Assembly (NCBI RefSeq): GCF_001411555.2
Contig: NC_049912.1
Span: 30,977,514-31,041,513, forward strand
Source: Juglans regia
Taxonomy: Eukaryota; Streptophyta; Magnoliopsida; Fagales; Juglandaceae
DNA length: 64,000 nt
Reading direction: 5' to 3'
The notes below the pieces were generated by a model. The model was given only the letters and a program-made list of their open reading frames with translations. It did no database searches and was not told the origin of the DNA. Below are positions 35,005 through 46,640 of the stretch, piece after piece (the first letter of the stretch is position 1; each line of letters opens with the position of its first letter). A program made the position numbers and the translations under genes.

Positions 35005-35853
35005 ATGGACCGCCCGAGTCCGCATCCCCCCACTATCCGAACCCACATCGGTTCTGGCGGCGGTGGCGGACGGGAGGACTGTTGGAGCGAAGGCGCTACC
35101 GAGACACTAATCGAGGCCTGGGGAGACCGTTATGTCCAGCTCAACCGCGGTAATCTCCGTCAGAAGGACTGGAAGGAAGTCGCCGACTCTGTCAACGGGC
35201 GTCAAAACGGCTTAAAGCCCCGCAAGACGGACATCCAGTGCAAGAACCGGATCGACACATTGAAGAAGAAGTACAAGCTGGAGAAAGCTAAACCCTCTCC
35301 GTCCAAATGGCCCTTCTTTTACCGCCTCGAGTCGCTTATAGGCACTAACGCCGTCACCAAGAAGCCCACCACCGTTGGTTTCACAGCCAAGTCCTCCAAA
35401 CCTAAACCCAACCCTAACCCTAGCCCCGTGGTTTTCTCTGGTGTTGTGTCCTCGGACAGTTCGCTTGGCGATGGTGATGATGACGACCACGAGGATGAAG
35501 ACGACGAAGATGATGTAGGGTTTGATGGAAGAGTGGCGAGGAAGCATCGGATGGAGAGCGTAGACTTATCCGATGGGGCGGCGTGCAGGGAATTGGCGAG
35601 AGCTATATTGAAGTTTGGGGAGATCTACGAGAGGATTGAGAGCTCGAAGCACAAGCAGATGATGGAGCTGGAGAGGCAGAGGATGGAGTTTACTAAGGAC
35701 CTTGAGTTTCAGAGGATGAATATGTTCATGGATGCCCAGTTGGAGATTGAAAAAATGAAGCGCCCTAAGTACGCGCAGGGTTCAGGTGACATTCTCAAAG
35801 ATCTAAATTTTCTATCTTTATTGTTTGATGATTCAAATTTTCTTGGTGTTTAA
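35005..35853 (+). CDS. Trihelix transcription factor, SIP1/ASIL-ENAP type
   Basis: The open exon encodes 282 residues. The trihelix (Myb/SANT-like) DNA-binding domain spans about residues 26-113, with the three core tryptophans at 27, 39 and 56 and a fourth-helix [12 protein letters not shown]. An acidic run ([13 protein letters not shown]) lies near residue 155. A C-terminal Glu/Met/Gln-rich coiled coil ([20 protein letters not shown]) is the SIP1-clade dimerisation helix. The last 21 codons, after KYAQGSG, look unlike the family and may be read-through into an intron: a donor at 35786 (CAG|GTGAC) can join an acceptor at 37239 (GCAG|CTTAAG), giving a stop two codons later. Its place next to LBD21 and the ATL gene recalls At3g11100 (VFP3/ENAP1). 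It is expected to be nuclear. Confidence 0.88.
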   Translation: MDRPSPHPPTIRTHIGSGGGGGREDCWSEGATETLIEAWGDRYVQLNRGNLRQKDWKEVADSVNGRQNGLKPRKTDIQCKNRIDTLKKKYKLEKAKPSPSKWPFFYRLESLIGTNAVTKKPTTVGFTAKSSKPKPNPNPSPVVFSGVVSSDSSLGDGDDDDHEDEDDEDDVGFDGRVARKHRMESVDLSDGAACRELARAILKFGEIYERIESSKHKQMMELERQRMEFTKDLEFQRMNMFMDAQLEIEKMKRPKYAQGSGDILKDLNFLSLLFDDSNFLGV

Positions 35854-38745
35854 TTTGGAAAATAATTAGTTGAATTGATTGTATTTTGATTATATTTTTG
35901 TGGGCAAATTGTAATATGGAAATCCGCAGTTCAAATTGGAACAGGTCATCGCAAGTTCACATATTGTGGGTAATTTTATATTCTGATCGTATTTCGTAGG
36001 GATATTGGAATTTGAAATGCCAATTTTCTTATATGATATTGTTTTTAGCCATTTTTTGGTTTTGTTAGTGGGAATTATGAAGCGAAGTAATTAAAAAGGA
36101 TAGTATGAGCAGGAACGGCTTTCGATTGTCCCTGTACTAATTTCAGAGTATGGTGGTGTTAAATTGTTAATCTCATTGATTTAATGTTATTATGCTCAAA
36201 AGCTATAAGTAGTTTAGGTTGCACGACTTAATTTCGTTAAGATGGTTGAATGGTTTTGTACCATTGATCGTAAGAAGCTCTCAGGCCATGACAAGCATTT
36301 TCTTGCTTGTTCTGCATCAGCGTTTTTGGGAGCAAGCTACTGTCCGCTAATGTTCCATATCAGGTGGATGCTCATTTGCAAAAAGATACTTACTATTTTT
36401 TTAACAAGATCAAAGGATTTTCCTTTTAATTTTTCTTGTTTGATGAGTTCCTTTTTTCTTAAATTTATGGGTTTGCATCATCAAGAAAGGGGTAAATATG
36501 CAGAAGTTGGATTTATGGGTTTGATTTCATTCATCTCTCAAGAGTCGGGAGGGGCTGTTGTTCTCATGACCAGTAACTTCTGGGCCAATTAGTTTAATCT
36601 CCATTGTGGAATCATGCAAAGTTATCATGAATAGACTGTTGTTTTTATGTTATGTTATTCTAGAACGTCTCCACTTTACAGTGATGGATCATCTGTTTTT
36701 GATATTTCCATCCATTAGTTTGTGACGTGTGTGATTGACTGATTTTTTTTTTTTAATAGGTTTTTCAAAAATGATTACTGAGTTTATTTTGAGTATGACG
36801 GCATTATCCTTATTAAAGTCTAGTACTAAGATTCGCACTTGGCCTTGAATATAGTTAAGCTGCTCAAATTTGATCAGGCTGGACTGCGCAACCAAATCTA
36901 ATGTTGTCCTTGTTAGGGTTATATTGTTAGTTGCAGGTGGTATGCCAGGGCTCAGGTTGGCAGTTAAGCCCATTGACCTGGATAGCTGCTCTAGTAATTA
37001 GAAGCCATAAGCACATAGGGGTGTGAAGATGGATGGATGGATGTATGCTTTATATTTGTACTGTTTGTGGTTCCATGATTTAGAAATTTGTTATGCTGGG
37101 TGCTCTTTATATTATTAATATATATATATATATAAGCACAATTTTAGACAGTTGATTGATATGTAAGAACAGGGAACTCCAATTAATTACAATTTACTGC
37201 ATGTTATTTGGCTCTAATTGTTTAAATTTGCATGTGCAGCTTAAGGCCATGCCTTTAATGTCTTTCGAAGTGCACGAGGCTTGTAAAATTGGGATTGTCT
37301 CCCTATGAGTCTAACCAGGTTCTTTTGTTAATTTGCATGCCTTTTAACAGGGAAGAAGCTATAAACTGAGATTGCAGGAGTGCTTTTTCACTTTGCACAG
37401 GGAACTGCAGCTCGGTGATTTCTTTTGAAATCCACTTTTGAACTCTTCTGTTTACAGTATGCGTTGTCATATCACTGCGTCGTCATATCACTTGCAGTTT
37501 CAACTTCAAAGCACATGAAGACGGTGTGGCATTGTTGTCATCGCTGTGATCATTGTACATGAGTTGTAGTGTTGTCTTAAATTTTTTGTGCTTATGATGT
37601 ATTTTGTAATCCCTGCATGTTTATGACCTGGTTTTATTCATGGATCTGAAAGTTTTTTATGGTGAACTGACTAGTTTGTGATGCTTGTTTCTCACATGAA
37701 GGAAATTGATGTCGCTTCAACTTGCACGGGTCTTAAAATTATGTTGTCGGACTTTTGCACATTATTGAGTAAAAGGATGAACAAGACAATACCTTACGAG
37801 TCACTACTCATTTGGCCTTTTGTTTCCTTGAAGTTCTAGGATAATTATATATTTAAAATCTCTAAAAAAAAAAAAACAACGGAAAATCCAAAATGAGTTT
37901 CGATAGATTTTATGAACCAACAGGAGGGATGTTGAAATAGAAACCAAGAAAGCTGTAATTTGGTGAACTATGAACGGGTGAACAATCGATTACCAATCAG
38001 ATGTTGAGAACGATTCTGAGCTTGTTAAAATATTTTTTTTGATGATGTATCCTGTATTCACTTTCATGCCTGAAGATGGAAACAGGGTTATCATTTTTGT
38101 TTTTCTTTTTTCTCGTTGATGTAAAGGAGAGGAATCGATTTCTATTACGTTTTTCTAACTTTTGTAACCATTACCATATTTGAGATGCATGTAGTGTACA
38201 GAGTCACTTTGGATTCGCATTGCAACGAATAATGCCAATGGCACGTTGTGGGGTTAGTGAAATCATAACACTGCTCTCTGTTGCATGGAAACAGTGGGCA
38301 CCGACTCTCACAGATTCCTACTTTTTGCTGCGTGCGAGTGCAACCGTGCAAGGCTAAAATATTCTTGACTTTTATTGAATTTGTTCTTTGGGATATATTG
38401 CTCGCGGACCGGTAGTTGAGATTGCTCAAGCTACTCTGCGTTCCATTAATTGCACTCTGGTCGGCGGATCGGATGATTTGGATTGTGATTCAGATTGCCT
38501 TGTTTATAAAGGATCGAAAAGGTAACAAAGTTAGTACAGATACTAATCCATTTCAAAGAAAATCAAGCAATGCTTTGCAGCAGCTGAATTGCACGAGATC
38601 ACTCTGGCTAATCAAGATTTGTATCAATTTCTGCTTCCATATGCTCGGAGTTTCTTTAATTGGCATAGGATATTTACTTGATCTTCCCGTTAAGAACATA
38701 TATGTGAAGGCAAGATTTCCATGAGAGAGAGAGAGAGATCAAAGA
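35854..38745. other. Trihelix 3' region and spacer to LBD21
   Basis: This AT-rich sequence may hold the last intron and 3' UTR of the trihelix gene (acceptor-like GTGCAG at 37234-37239, then a GC-balanced stretch to about 37.6 kb). The frame at 36242-36592 has no recognisable domain. A (GA)n run at 38724-38738 adjoins the LBD21 stop. Confidence 0.55.
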
Positions 38746-39288
38746 TCATAATACATAAGGGCTGTGGCTAAAATCATTGACCGGTCCATATTGGGTCAAA
38801 TCAGAGGAATTCTGGCTGAAACTATAATTCGGGTCATTGCAAGCAGGAACATCAGGGTAAGGAGGCATGATAACGTGATCATCCCAGACAAGAGAAGAAG
38901 AACAAGATGAGGCTGATGATGATGAAGAAGCAGCATAGCGAGCAAGACAGGCTCTAGCAATGGCGAGGTCATGCTGGAGCTCAACCATCTTTCTTTGCAA
39001 CAAAGTTATGGCACCAATGCAACCATAAACCGGGTCCCGAAGCCTTGCCTCGGCCTCATACGCCAGTGAATTCACGGTGTCCTCGCGTTGCTCCTCCGGC
39101 ACTTCGGTGAGGATCTTGCTCACATTGCTTGCTCCAAATACCTTGTGAACATTGGCAAATTTGGAAGGCTCATCGGAGCAAAAGTAGGGTGCAAATATAC
39201 ATTTGGGAGTGCATCTTCTTTTCAACAATTTGCAAGCTGCACAAGAAGAAGATGAACGGGGCTCGTGACCCTTCATGCTTTCCCCCAC
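38746..39288 (-). CDS. LBD21: LOB-domain transcription factor, LBD21-like
   Basis: A class I LBD protein of 180 residues in one exon. The zinc-binding block has Cys16, Cys19, Cys26 and Cys30 (CAACKLLKRRCTPKC). The GAS block (FGASNVSKILTEVPEEQRED) and the leucine-zipper-like segment (YGCIGAITLLQRKMVELQHD) follow in order. The start MKGHEPRSSSSCAACKLL matches LBD21 as I recall it. The frame also has an ATG four codons earlier (MGESMKGH); the second, at 39276, is the better conserved start. The C-terminal part is Ser-rich and ends in a Tyr/Asp/Asn-rich tail. LBD proteins act in organ boundaries and lateral organ development; this member's targets are unknown. It flanks the trihelix gene, as At3g11090 flanks At3g11100. 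Confidence 0.93.
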   Translation of the reverse strand: MGESMKGHEPRSSSSCAACKLLKRRCTPKCIFAPYFCSDEPSKFANVHKVFGASNVSKILTEVPEEQREDTVNSLAYEAEARLRDPVYGCIGAITLLQRKMVELQHDLAIARACLARYAASSSSSASSCSSSLVWDDHVIMPPYPDVPACNDPNYSFSQNSSDLTQYGPVNDFSHSPYVL

Positions 39289-39333
39289 ATCTACTTCTTG
39301 TGCCCAATGTCCAATTCTCCTCTCAACTAACTC

Positions 39334-39341
39334 GTATTTAT
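39334..39341 (-). promoter_or_regulatory. TATA box of LBD21-like gene
   Basis: TATAAATA on the reverse strand lies about 46 bp before the first ATG (39288) and 58 bp before the second (39276). With initiation about 30 bp downstream, the leader before the first ATG would be very short, which favours initiation at the second, conserved ATG. Confidence 0.55.
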
Positions 39342-40480
39342 AGCCTCGTGCTTACCATAATTGTCTGTGTTTTCATGTTTTAATTAAAGTAGCTCGGTTG
39401 CTAACAGCAGCAACTAAGTCGCGCGTTCATCCAAACCAGGCCTACATCTACATGGCCCATTTTCTGTGAAGTTGATAAAAGAGCAATAAAATAATATTTG
39501 AACTTTGGGAGTGGAAAGGGCTCAAATAATTGAACATGGGGACAGCCTAATATGTATTGAGTAAGCTGTGGTAGACATGATAGTTCATCAGGAAAGATGA
39601 GATGCTTCATTTGACTGAATAAAGGAGAAATTTCACAAAAAAAGAGTGTACTACTCCTCAAGAAAGTTTGATTTATCCACAACATGGCAAAATACAAGTG
39701 CAAGTTAGGAATCTACAATAGATAGTGGAGCCAAAGAGAAAAAAAAGCTAATAGGCCATGCGTGTTTGTGCTTTTTCTATGATTTATTTTCCCTTTTTTT
39801 TTGGTGGTAGCAAAGTGAAAACATCACATTTTTTTTTTTTTTTTTGTAATATTGCATGCTCATGTGATTGATTGTATATATATTTTCTTCGGTTCACAAT
39901 TTTAAGTTTCTTACAAGATTTTTTTTTATTTATTTAAAAAAAAAATGAATTGAAGAGGATCAACAGACGTACGAGGTGTCGGTCTCTATATAAGAATTTA
40001 ATCTGTAATTTTGTTTATTTGTTTCTTAATCTTAAGATATATATATATATAAGTATGTAATTTTTTTTAAGATTTTGCATATTATCTACGTTGGCATGGC
40101 ATAACTAGAGGCTAGAGCCCGATACAAATCGACCAACAAAAGAATACGAAAACATATATATATATATATATATATGATTAATTTGGTCAAGTTGTAAAAA
40201 GTTCAATTTCGAAGTGGATGGATACATTATACAGTGGGCAAATGAAAAAGAAGTATTTTTAATATTTAAAGATTTATAAAAGTAGGATGACGTCATGTTC
40301 GTTTGATAAGTTAAATCAGAAGGAAAAAAAAAAAAAAGTTTTAGGTGCTATTTTACTCAAATTATGAGGGAAATTTGATAAAGTGACTTTAGAGGGTGAG
40401 TCGTTAGTGGCAGCTGCTTCAACCATCATGAACCCACCCCTCCCGCATTTGACACAAGTTTGGCGCATTTAAGTTCTAAT

Positions 40481-40584
40481 TTGGATAGTGAGGTATATTT
40501 TGAGAATAATTTATTATTATTTATTATTTAATATTCTATCATTATTTTTTTATTACTATTCACATCATATCTCACTATTCAAAC
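40481..40584. mobile_element. 104-bp MITE-like element
   Basis: TTGGATAGTGAG at the left and CTCACTATTCAA at the right are inverted repeats with one mismatch. They enclose a TTATTATT-rich core (with ATTACTATTCACATCATATC near the right end). The ends and core relate it to the 8030-8179 and 55327-55546 elements. Confidence 0.6.
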
Positions 40585-41135
40585 ACAACCTAACACCCAT
40601 GCATTCTCAAGACACTTTTTCTCGTACATCGTTTTCAAACACAACATTTGATTCCAAATTTCATCGCATTTTATTACCATTGCCAACCATATATAAGCTA
40701 GCGCTAAGAGAAAAGGCATATATATATATATATATATATACACACAGAGATCAGGGGAAAAGGCCATAATTCAGTTTTATTTTTTTTTGTTTTTGTTTTT
40801 ATTTTTTCACTGGTCGGGAAAAAAAAGGAAGGAAATTGTCACTTCAAACAATTTGTGGTAGAGAGTGGAAAAAGGGAGAAAGATGAGATAATGGTCCTCC
40901 ATAGTCCATCCAAGAATCAGCCCACTTGTTAAATGCCCATCGTTTTCCCAAAAGACACTTTCTCAAAAATGGAAGTCTCCGATTTTAATTCACTCACGCG
41001 CCATTCATTGCAAGACCAAACTCAAACCTCCCGATGGAATTAGATCAACGGATGCTGTGTCATACGCGGGGGTACCATAGCTTGATCTGTATTTAATTAA
41101 TTATATATATGATCATGTGTTTGATAATTTTGTCT

Positions 41136-41162
41136 GGGGAGGGGGAGGGGGAGGGGGAGGGG
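41136..41162 (+). repeat. (GGGGGA)n tract, G-quadruplex-prone
   Basis: Five G runs of four or five bases separated by single A residues make a short hexanucleotide repeat. It satisfies the G-quadruplex pattern. It lies about 2.2 kb upstream of the PUB start, with no evidence of function. Confidence 0.75.
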
Positions 41163-41310
41163 TGGCGTTAGAATGATGTGGTGTTAGTAACTGTAGCTTG
41201 ACTTTGGCGGTGGGTGCTTATGCGTTGCTTCCACAACACCCACTAGGCACTAACTACCATTTATTTCTTTGCCACTTCTTGTCTCGATGATAAAGCTATG
41301 TATGTAACAC

Positions 41311-41351
<41 letters not shown>

Positions 41352-42562
41352 TGGCAGGCCGAATGAAATGGGTCTGCTTCATCATATGTTTTAACCATTT
41401 TCCATTTATCCATAGGGTAGGGTTTATTAAAGATAGAGGATTCTGCATTCCGTGGAGAAACGACGTCCTTTATTTAATCACAAGTTTCATTGAATGAACA
41501 CTGAACACAGAGAGAGAGATAGATAGAGAGAGAGAGAGAAGTGAATTTGCAGAAACGTCTTCAAAGTTCAGTTGTCACTAACTTTGGAACTCGCCACACG
41601 AAGGGTCAGAGATTAAACAAAAAAAGGGGGGGCATTAAAAAGAGAGAGAGAACATGTGTTTGCTGGAAAGGGGTGAGGCAGGTAATATGAAAAAGAAAGG
41701 AGTTATGTTTGGTTCATGAAACGTGGTTTTCAACATGTTGTACTTGTACTAGTTTTCAGGAGTAAAGAGACACTGATGTAAAACAATGCATGTGGAAAAG
41801 GTCCTCTTACCCTAACCCCTCTTCTCGACTTGTCTTTTTCATCCATAAAACATATATCATTTCTGTGGTCGAGCCCCCCCCTCCTTCAGTCCTCGTCTTC
41901 CCTTCCCCCCCACTAAATAAAAAAAAAAGTGTATCTGGGACTGTAGCGTAACTCCATTTTTGCATATACTACCAACTTTTTCTGATCTGATTTACTTTGC
42001 CTTTAAGTATCTTCCTACCCCTCCCCCGGCCCCCCACGGCCACCCAACCCCTTTAGGTGAATCGAGCTTTGTAAGTCAGGGTGGTTGGACATGGATCAAA
42101 CCGCATAAAAAGTCTATTTGTGGCCCATGTCTAGCCCCCAATAGTTGGGCTGGTATCACTCAAATCCACAATGAATTAAGCGGAGCCCCTTGATTGTGTA
42201 CCCATTCAGCCTATGAGATATGGGTTTTATCACCTTCCGATCTTAACCCATATTATTATTATTTTATCTTTCAATCGTTATACTTTCTTTCTTAAACTCT
42301 CCGATATCTTCACATATCCTTTTTAGTAGATCTCTAAAAGACTAAAATAAAAACAATGAAACTACAATAATAATAAGAAAATTTGAGCTGACTTCAAAAT
42401 TGTCGTCTTATTCCGCATAAGTCAAACAGCCAGTTCCAATTCAGATTTCAGCAGGTTGCCCAGTCGCATATGGGGTGCTTCTCTTATATATGTAAATTTA
42501 AGAGAAAATGAGTAACGTTTTATTAGGTTTTGTTCTGCTCTTAAAAAATTACAACGGAAGAG

Positions 42563-42607
<45 letters not shown>

Positions 42608-43337
42608 TAAATATGACTTGCAAGTCTTAACCCTTACGCAATACAACCCAATTATCAAATGTCCAGCATCAAAGTTTATTTTATACAATAAATTATCAAA
42701 TGTATGTCAAAAATACTGCTATTTCTAACTATTTTTATCGTCGCAAAAAGTGTGAAATTTCATCACAAAAGTTAAAAAGTGATGTAATACGATACCATCT
42801 TTTAAATTATTCGTATCTTCTGATATTTATTTTCTTAGCATTCCAACCTCGGGGCTCCAAGCTCACCGATCAAATGTGTTGTAATATATAAGGTTTAATG
42901 TAGCAAACATTCCAAGTTGCAGGTCAAAAATTCCATACTTGAGGTCCCATTGTCCCAAGTAATTATAATTTCATCCCTCCCTAATAAAACAAATGCAATA
43001 AACTACAGAACAGAACACCCAACCTTCAAGTTTGACAAGGTCAAAATATAAATTCGGCGGGGAATAAAACTAACCCAACGAGGCCGGACAGTCCTCCAAC
43101 TGGCAGCAACCCAGAAGCCCTCCCCTATTCCTATTATTAATGTTTCAAATGTTAAACATGGGTACAAATAGAAAACGTCAAGAGTTCGTGCAACTAATTT
43201 AATATTTCTTTCGAAACTACGTAGTAATTTAATAGATTATTTCTCGGGAGGTTGCCCTAAGGTAAGCTAAATACAAACAGAAACTAACGTTGATGATAAC
43301 AATGAACAGAAATCTAGCACCACAGTAGGGAGATACC

Positions 43338-45383
43338 ATGGATGCAGATCTTTCTCCACTAATGGCACCCTCAGGCCTCTTGCCTGCTGTGTCTTTGCTA
43401 GAATCATTGCTCCACATATGCAATGAAGTTACTTGCATGGAAAAGCTTCCTTCTGTACAGATTAGGAACGCTTCGACCATGATTCGAAGGATAACGATTC
43501 TTTCTTCTTTGTTTGAAGAGATTCTTGAAATAAATAGACCACTTCCACCATCTGCAATCCTTTGTCTCGCCGAGATTTTCTCTGTGTTTCGAAGGGTGAA
43601 GTTTTTGATCCTAGGATGCAAGGATGGCAGCTGTCTGTGGGGCCTTATACAGACTCAGTTCGTTTCAAATCAATTTCATGTTCTGGTGAAGGAGATGGGG
43701 AGGGCACTCGACATTCTACCTCTAAGCTTACTTAATATCACGGCGGACACTAGAGAGCAAGTTGAGCTGCTTCACAAGCAGGCAAAGCGGGTAGATTTAT
43801 TCATTGACCCTCGAGAACTTCAAAGAAGACAAGAGCTTCTGCAAATAATGGCCAATGAAAAGAAGAACAACAACAATCGTTTCGTTGACTTTGGAAAAGT
43901 CAAAGAGACTTTGAGCTGTCTTGGTTTGAGAAATCCATTCGAATATGAAGAAGAAATTTTAAAGCTAGAGGTTGAAGCCCAGAAGCAGGCAGGAACGGGT
44001 GGACTAATAGCCAGATCCAACATAGACAATCTCATATCCCTTGTTTCATATTCGAAGTCGAACATTTTCGATGACGAAGAAAGTGAGAAAGCCAAACAAC
44101 ACCATACATCCATTGGTAGGAATTATGATACTTGTTCGTCTTCTCAATCTGTTGTTCCTAATATTCCTGATGAATTTCGTTGCCCGATATCACTAGACTT
44201 GATGAGAGACCCAGTGATTATAGCATCTGGGCATACTTATGACCGAAATTCAATTGCCCAGTGGATCAATTCGGGGCATTATACCTGCCCAAAAAGCGGG
44301 CAGAGGCTACTGCACATGGCCCTCGTACCTAATTATGCACTGAAGAGTCTAATGTATCAATGGTGCCAGGAGAACAATGTCCCATCAGATGAAGATAAGG
44401 CATCATCTTTCTTAGACTCGGACAGTAAGAACAGCAAAGGAAAACTGTGTGATAATGCTGTCGATCACCTTTCTGCTGCAAAAGCGGGTGTGGATGCTGT
44501 CAAAATAACGGCCGAGTTTCTAGTGGGGAAACTAGCAACTGGTTCGGTAGAAATCCAGAGGCAGGCAGCGTATGAGCTGCGTTTACTTGCAAAAACAGGC
44601 ATGAATAATCGCGGTATAATTGCTGAGGCAGGAGCCATTCCATTTCTGGTGACATTACTAAGTTCCTATGATCCTAGAATCCAAGAAAATGCCGTCACTG
44701 CCCTACTTAACCTTTCCATCTACGATAACAATAAGATACTAATAATGGCAGCTGGAGCAATCGACAGCATAATAGGTGTTTTAGAGTCGGGGAAAACAAT
44801 GGAGGCAAGAGAAAATGCCGCGGCATCTATCTTCAGCCTGTCGATGATAGATGATTTCAAGGGGACGATTGGTGCCCGTCCTAGAGCCATTCCGGCCTTA
44901 GTCGGGCTCTTGAAAGAGGGCAGTACAGCCGGGAAAAAAGACGCTGCAACAGCACTCTTTAACCTCGCAGTCTATAATCCTAACAAGGCCAGTGTTGTGG
45001 TTGCTGGCGCGGTTCCTGTGCTCGTTGACTTGCTGATGGATGACAAGGCAGGCGTAACTGATGATGCCTTATCAGTGCTCTCTCTCCTTTTGGGTTGCTC
45101 TGAAGGGTTGGAGGAGATCAGGAAGAGTAGAGTTCTGGTGCCTCTCCTTATTGAACTTCTCCGATTTGGGTCTCCAAAAGGAAAGGAGAATTCAATAGCT
45201 CTTCTACTGGGCCTATGCAAAGATGGAGGAGAGGAGGTTGGAAGGCGTCTTCTACTTAACCCACGAAGCATTCCTTCCCTTCAGAGTTTGGCTGCTGATG
45301 GGTCCCTGAGAACTCGAAGAAAGGCCGATGCACTGCTTAGATTACTCAATAGGTGTTGCTCTCAGTCTCCCAATTCAGTTTAA
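43338..45383 (+). CDS. Plant U-box/ARM-repeat E3 ubiquitin ligase, PUB16/17 type
   Basis: An intronless 681-residue protein. Residues 1-260 form the UND (U-box N-terminal) helical domain (for example IRNASTMIRRITILSSLFEE). The U-box is at about 276-350 (PDEFRCPISLDLMRDPVIIA, then TYDRNSIAQWI), with the E2-contacting Ile/Pro/Trp positions present. Armadillo repeats cover about 390-675 (IAEAGAIPFLVTLLSSYDPR; ENAVTALLNLSIYDNNKI). UND-U-box-ARM architecture defines class II PUB ligases, which ubiquitinate immune, stress and vesicle-traffic targets in the cytosol. The wording is nearest to PUB16/PUB17 rather than PUB12-14, judged from memory. It is complete, with no odd residues. I recall no such gene at the syntenic Arabidopsis loci, so it may have arrived later or been lost there. 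Confidence 0.94.
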   Translation: MDADLSPLMAPSGLLPAVSLLESLLHICNEVTCMEKLPSVQIRNASTMIRRITILSSLFEEILEINRPLPPSAILCLAEIFSVFRRVKFLILGCKDGSCLWGLIQTQFVSNQFHVLVKEMGRALDILPLSLLNITADTREQVELLHKQAKRVDLFIDPRELQRRQELLQIMANEKKNNNNRFVDFGKVKETLSCLGLRNPFEYEEEILKLEVEAQKQAGTGGLIARSNIDNLISLVSYSKSNIFDDEESEKAKQHHTSIGRNYDTCSSSQSVVPNIPDEFRCPISLDLMRDPVIIASGHTYDRNSIAQWINSGHYTCPKSGQRLLHMALVPNYALKSLMYQWCQENNVPSDEDKASSFLDSDSKNSKGKLCDNAVDHLSAAKAGVDAVKITAEFLVGKLATGSVEIQRQAAYELRLLAKTGMNNRGIIAEAGAIPFLVTLLSSYDPRIQENAVTALLNLSIYDNNKILIMAAGAIDSIIGVLESGKTMEARENAAASIFSLSMIDDFKGTIGARPRAIPALVGLLKEGSTAGKKDAATALFNLAVYNPNKASVVVAGAVPVLVDLLMDDKAGVTDDALSVLSLLLGCSEGLEEIRKSRVLVPLLIELLRFGSPKGKENSIALLLGLCKDGGEEVGRRLLLNPRSIPSLQSLAADGSLRTRRKADALLRLLNRCCSQSPNSV

Positions 45384-46640
45384 TAACAAAGTGTAAAGAT
45401 ATTACCGACAGGGTCATGTACATTTGTGGGTATCATAGAAAGTGTGTGTTTTATTTGGTAAGGTTTTCACTTTGATACTGTAATTGAATCTCAACGACTA
45501 CATCTCATAGATGTTTTCGTCTTTTTTTTTTAAAACGTATCAGGCTGAATTGCTCTAGAACAAACCAAGTTACAGTTTTTACGTCCAAACCAAAAATTCA
45601 TGACCAAAAGTGCCCGCACCTGTTCCGCAGAGTTCTAAATTGGTACTCAAGAGGATTCGACTTTGGGAATTTAATTTTATCTTCGGGGGAGCAGCCTCTC
45701 CGGGGGCAAGGATGCCCCCCGACCACCTTTTTTGTGAATGTGATTTCCTCCTCAAAAAGTACGGAACGCGTCCTCGAGAGCAACCGTATAGGACTCCATC
45801 CACAAATGCGGACCAATCGCTTAAGTTGAGAGACAGAAGAAAGGAGAAACAGAATAACAAAGGAAGGAGGTTTCTCAAGAAGCAGAGAGAAAGTTGTTTT
45901 ATCTGGAAGATTCTATTTTCATTCATCTGAAATTTGTATACATCAATCAAGCTCTTTTGCACTCGAGCTAAAGACCAAAGTCATTTACTAACCATCTGGC
46001 AGTTCGCACAACAGTTCTTGTAACTGAAGTAACTAACTTCTTTCTTTTAAAGCAAATCGTTCTTTTCTTTCTTACAGATACCAAGCTCATATTGGCTAGT
46101 ACTCCCACCAAGCAATTTCCAAGTTTATGTATGAAGTACACAAGGCTGGTTTCATCACTATAGCTGATCTCGTGACAGTGGTCAATCGTTTTGAACCCTT
46201 GAAGAAAAATATCTGCATCCCACCTCTCCACTAATTTGGATTCTAAAACAAAACTAATTGCAATTGGTTAAATTTAATGATCTGAATCAAAAGGATAATT
46301 TCGGAGTACATATTCCAGAACTACGTGGATGAAGACACAAATATAACTTCCATTGCTTGAACTCATGTTTTTTACATTACTGACATGAGTAGCTCCAACA
46401 AGAAAAATTAATTAATTTTTTGTTTCCTTTTACAGAGTTACGAGAGCAGCAGCCGGAAAACTACGGATTTCTTAGGACTCTAATGCTATACCACTACAAG
46501 AAATATGACAGTGGGGATAATGGCTTAACTTCTGTTCAGCCAATCAAATCCGAACTGGTTGATATTATGAGGGTGCAATCTAAGACCATCTGTGAATCAA
46601 GATTCACCTGATGTTGGTAATTAAAGTACCGGTTAGTAAT
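45384..46640. other. Convergent 3' spacer between PUB (+) and UGP3 (-)
   Basis: This holds the PUB 3' UTR and, next to 46640, the likely UGP3 3' UTR. Short open frames near 45.6-45.9 kb and at 46420-46611 lack recognisable domains, and the latter lies antisense to the probable UGP3 3' UTR. Confidence 0.6.

Larger units (their letters stand above)
39342..43337. other. Spacer between LBD21 and PUB genes, simple-sequence rich
   Basis: This divergent spacer holds (AT)n at about 40153-40175 and 40717-40740, the MITE at 40481-40584, a G-rich tract at 41136-41162, and (GA)n runs at 41315-41346, 41509-41539 and 42567-42604. A GC-rich patch near 42.0-42.2 kb carries no recognisable protein. No gene is supported. 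Confidence 0.65.

Noticed and set aside
35786..35853. C-terminal tail of the trihelix frame as certain coding
   Set aside because: It is T-rich, lacks family similarity and starts exactly at a good donor. It is kept in the feature only as one of two models.
42422..42688. Frame containing a long Ser-Leu repeat
   Set aside because: This is translation of the (GA)n microsatellite at 42567-42604, not a gene.
46420..46611. 63-codon plus-strand frame and a nearby CACTACAAGAAA word
   Set aside because: It lies antisense to the probable UGP3 3' UTR, has no recognisable domain or partner exon, and the CACTA-like word has no matching inverted end or duplication nearby.
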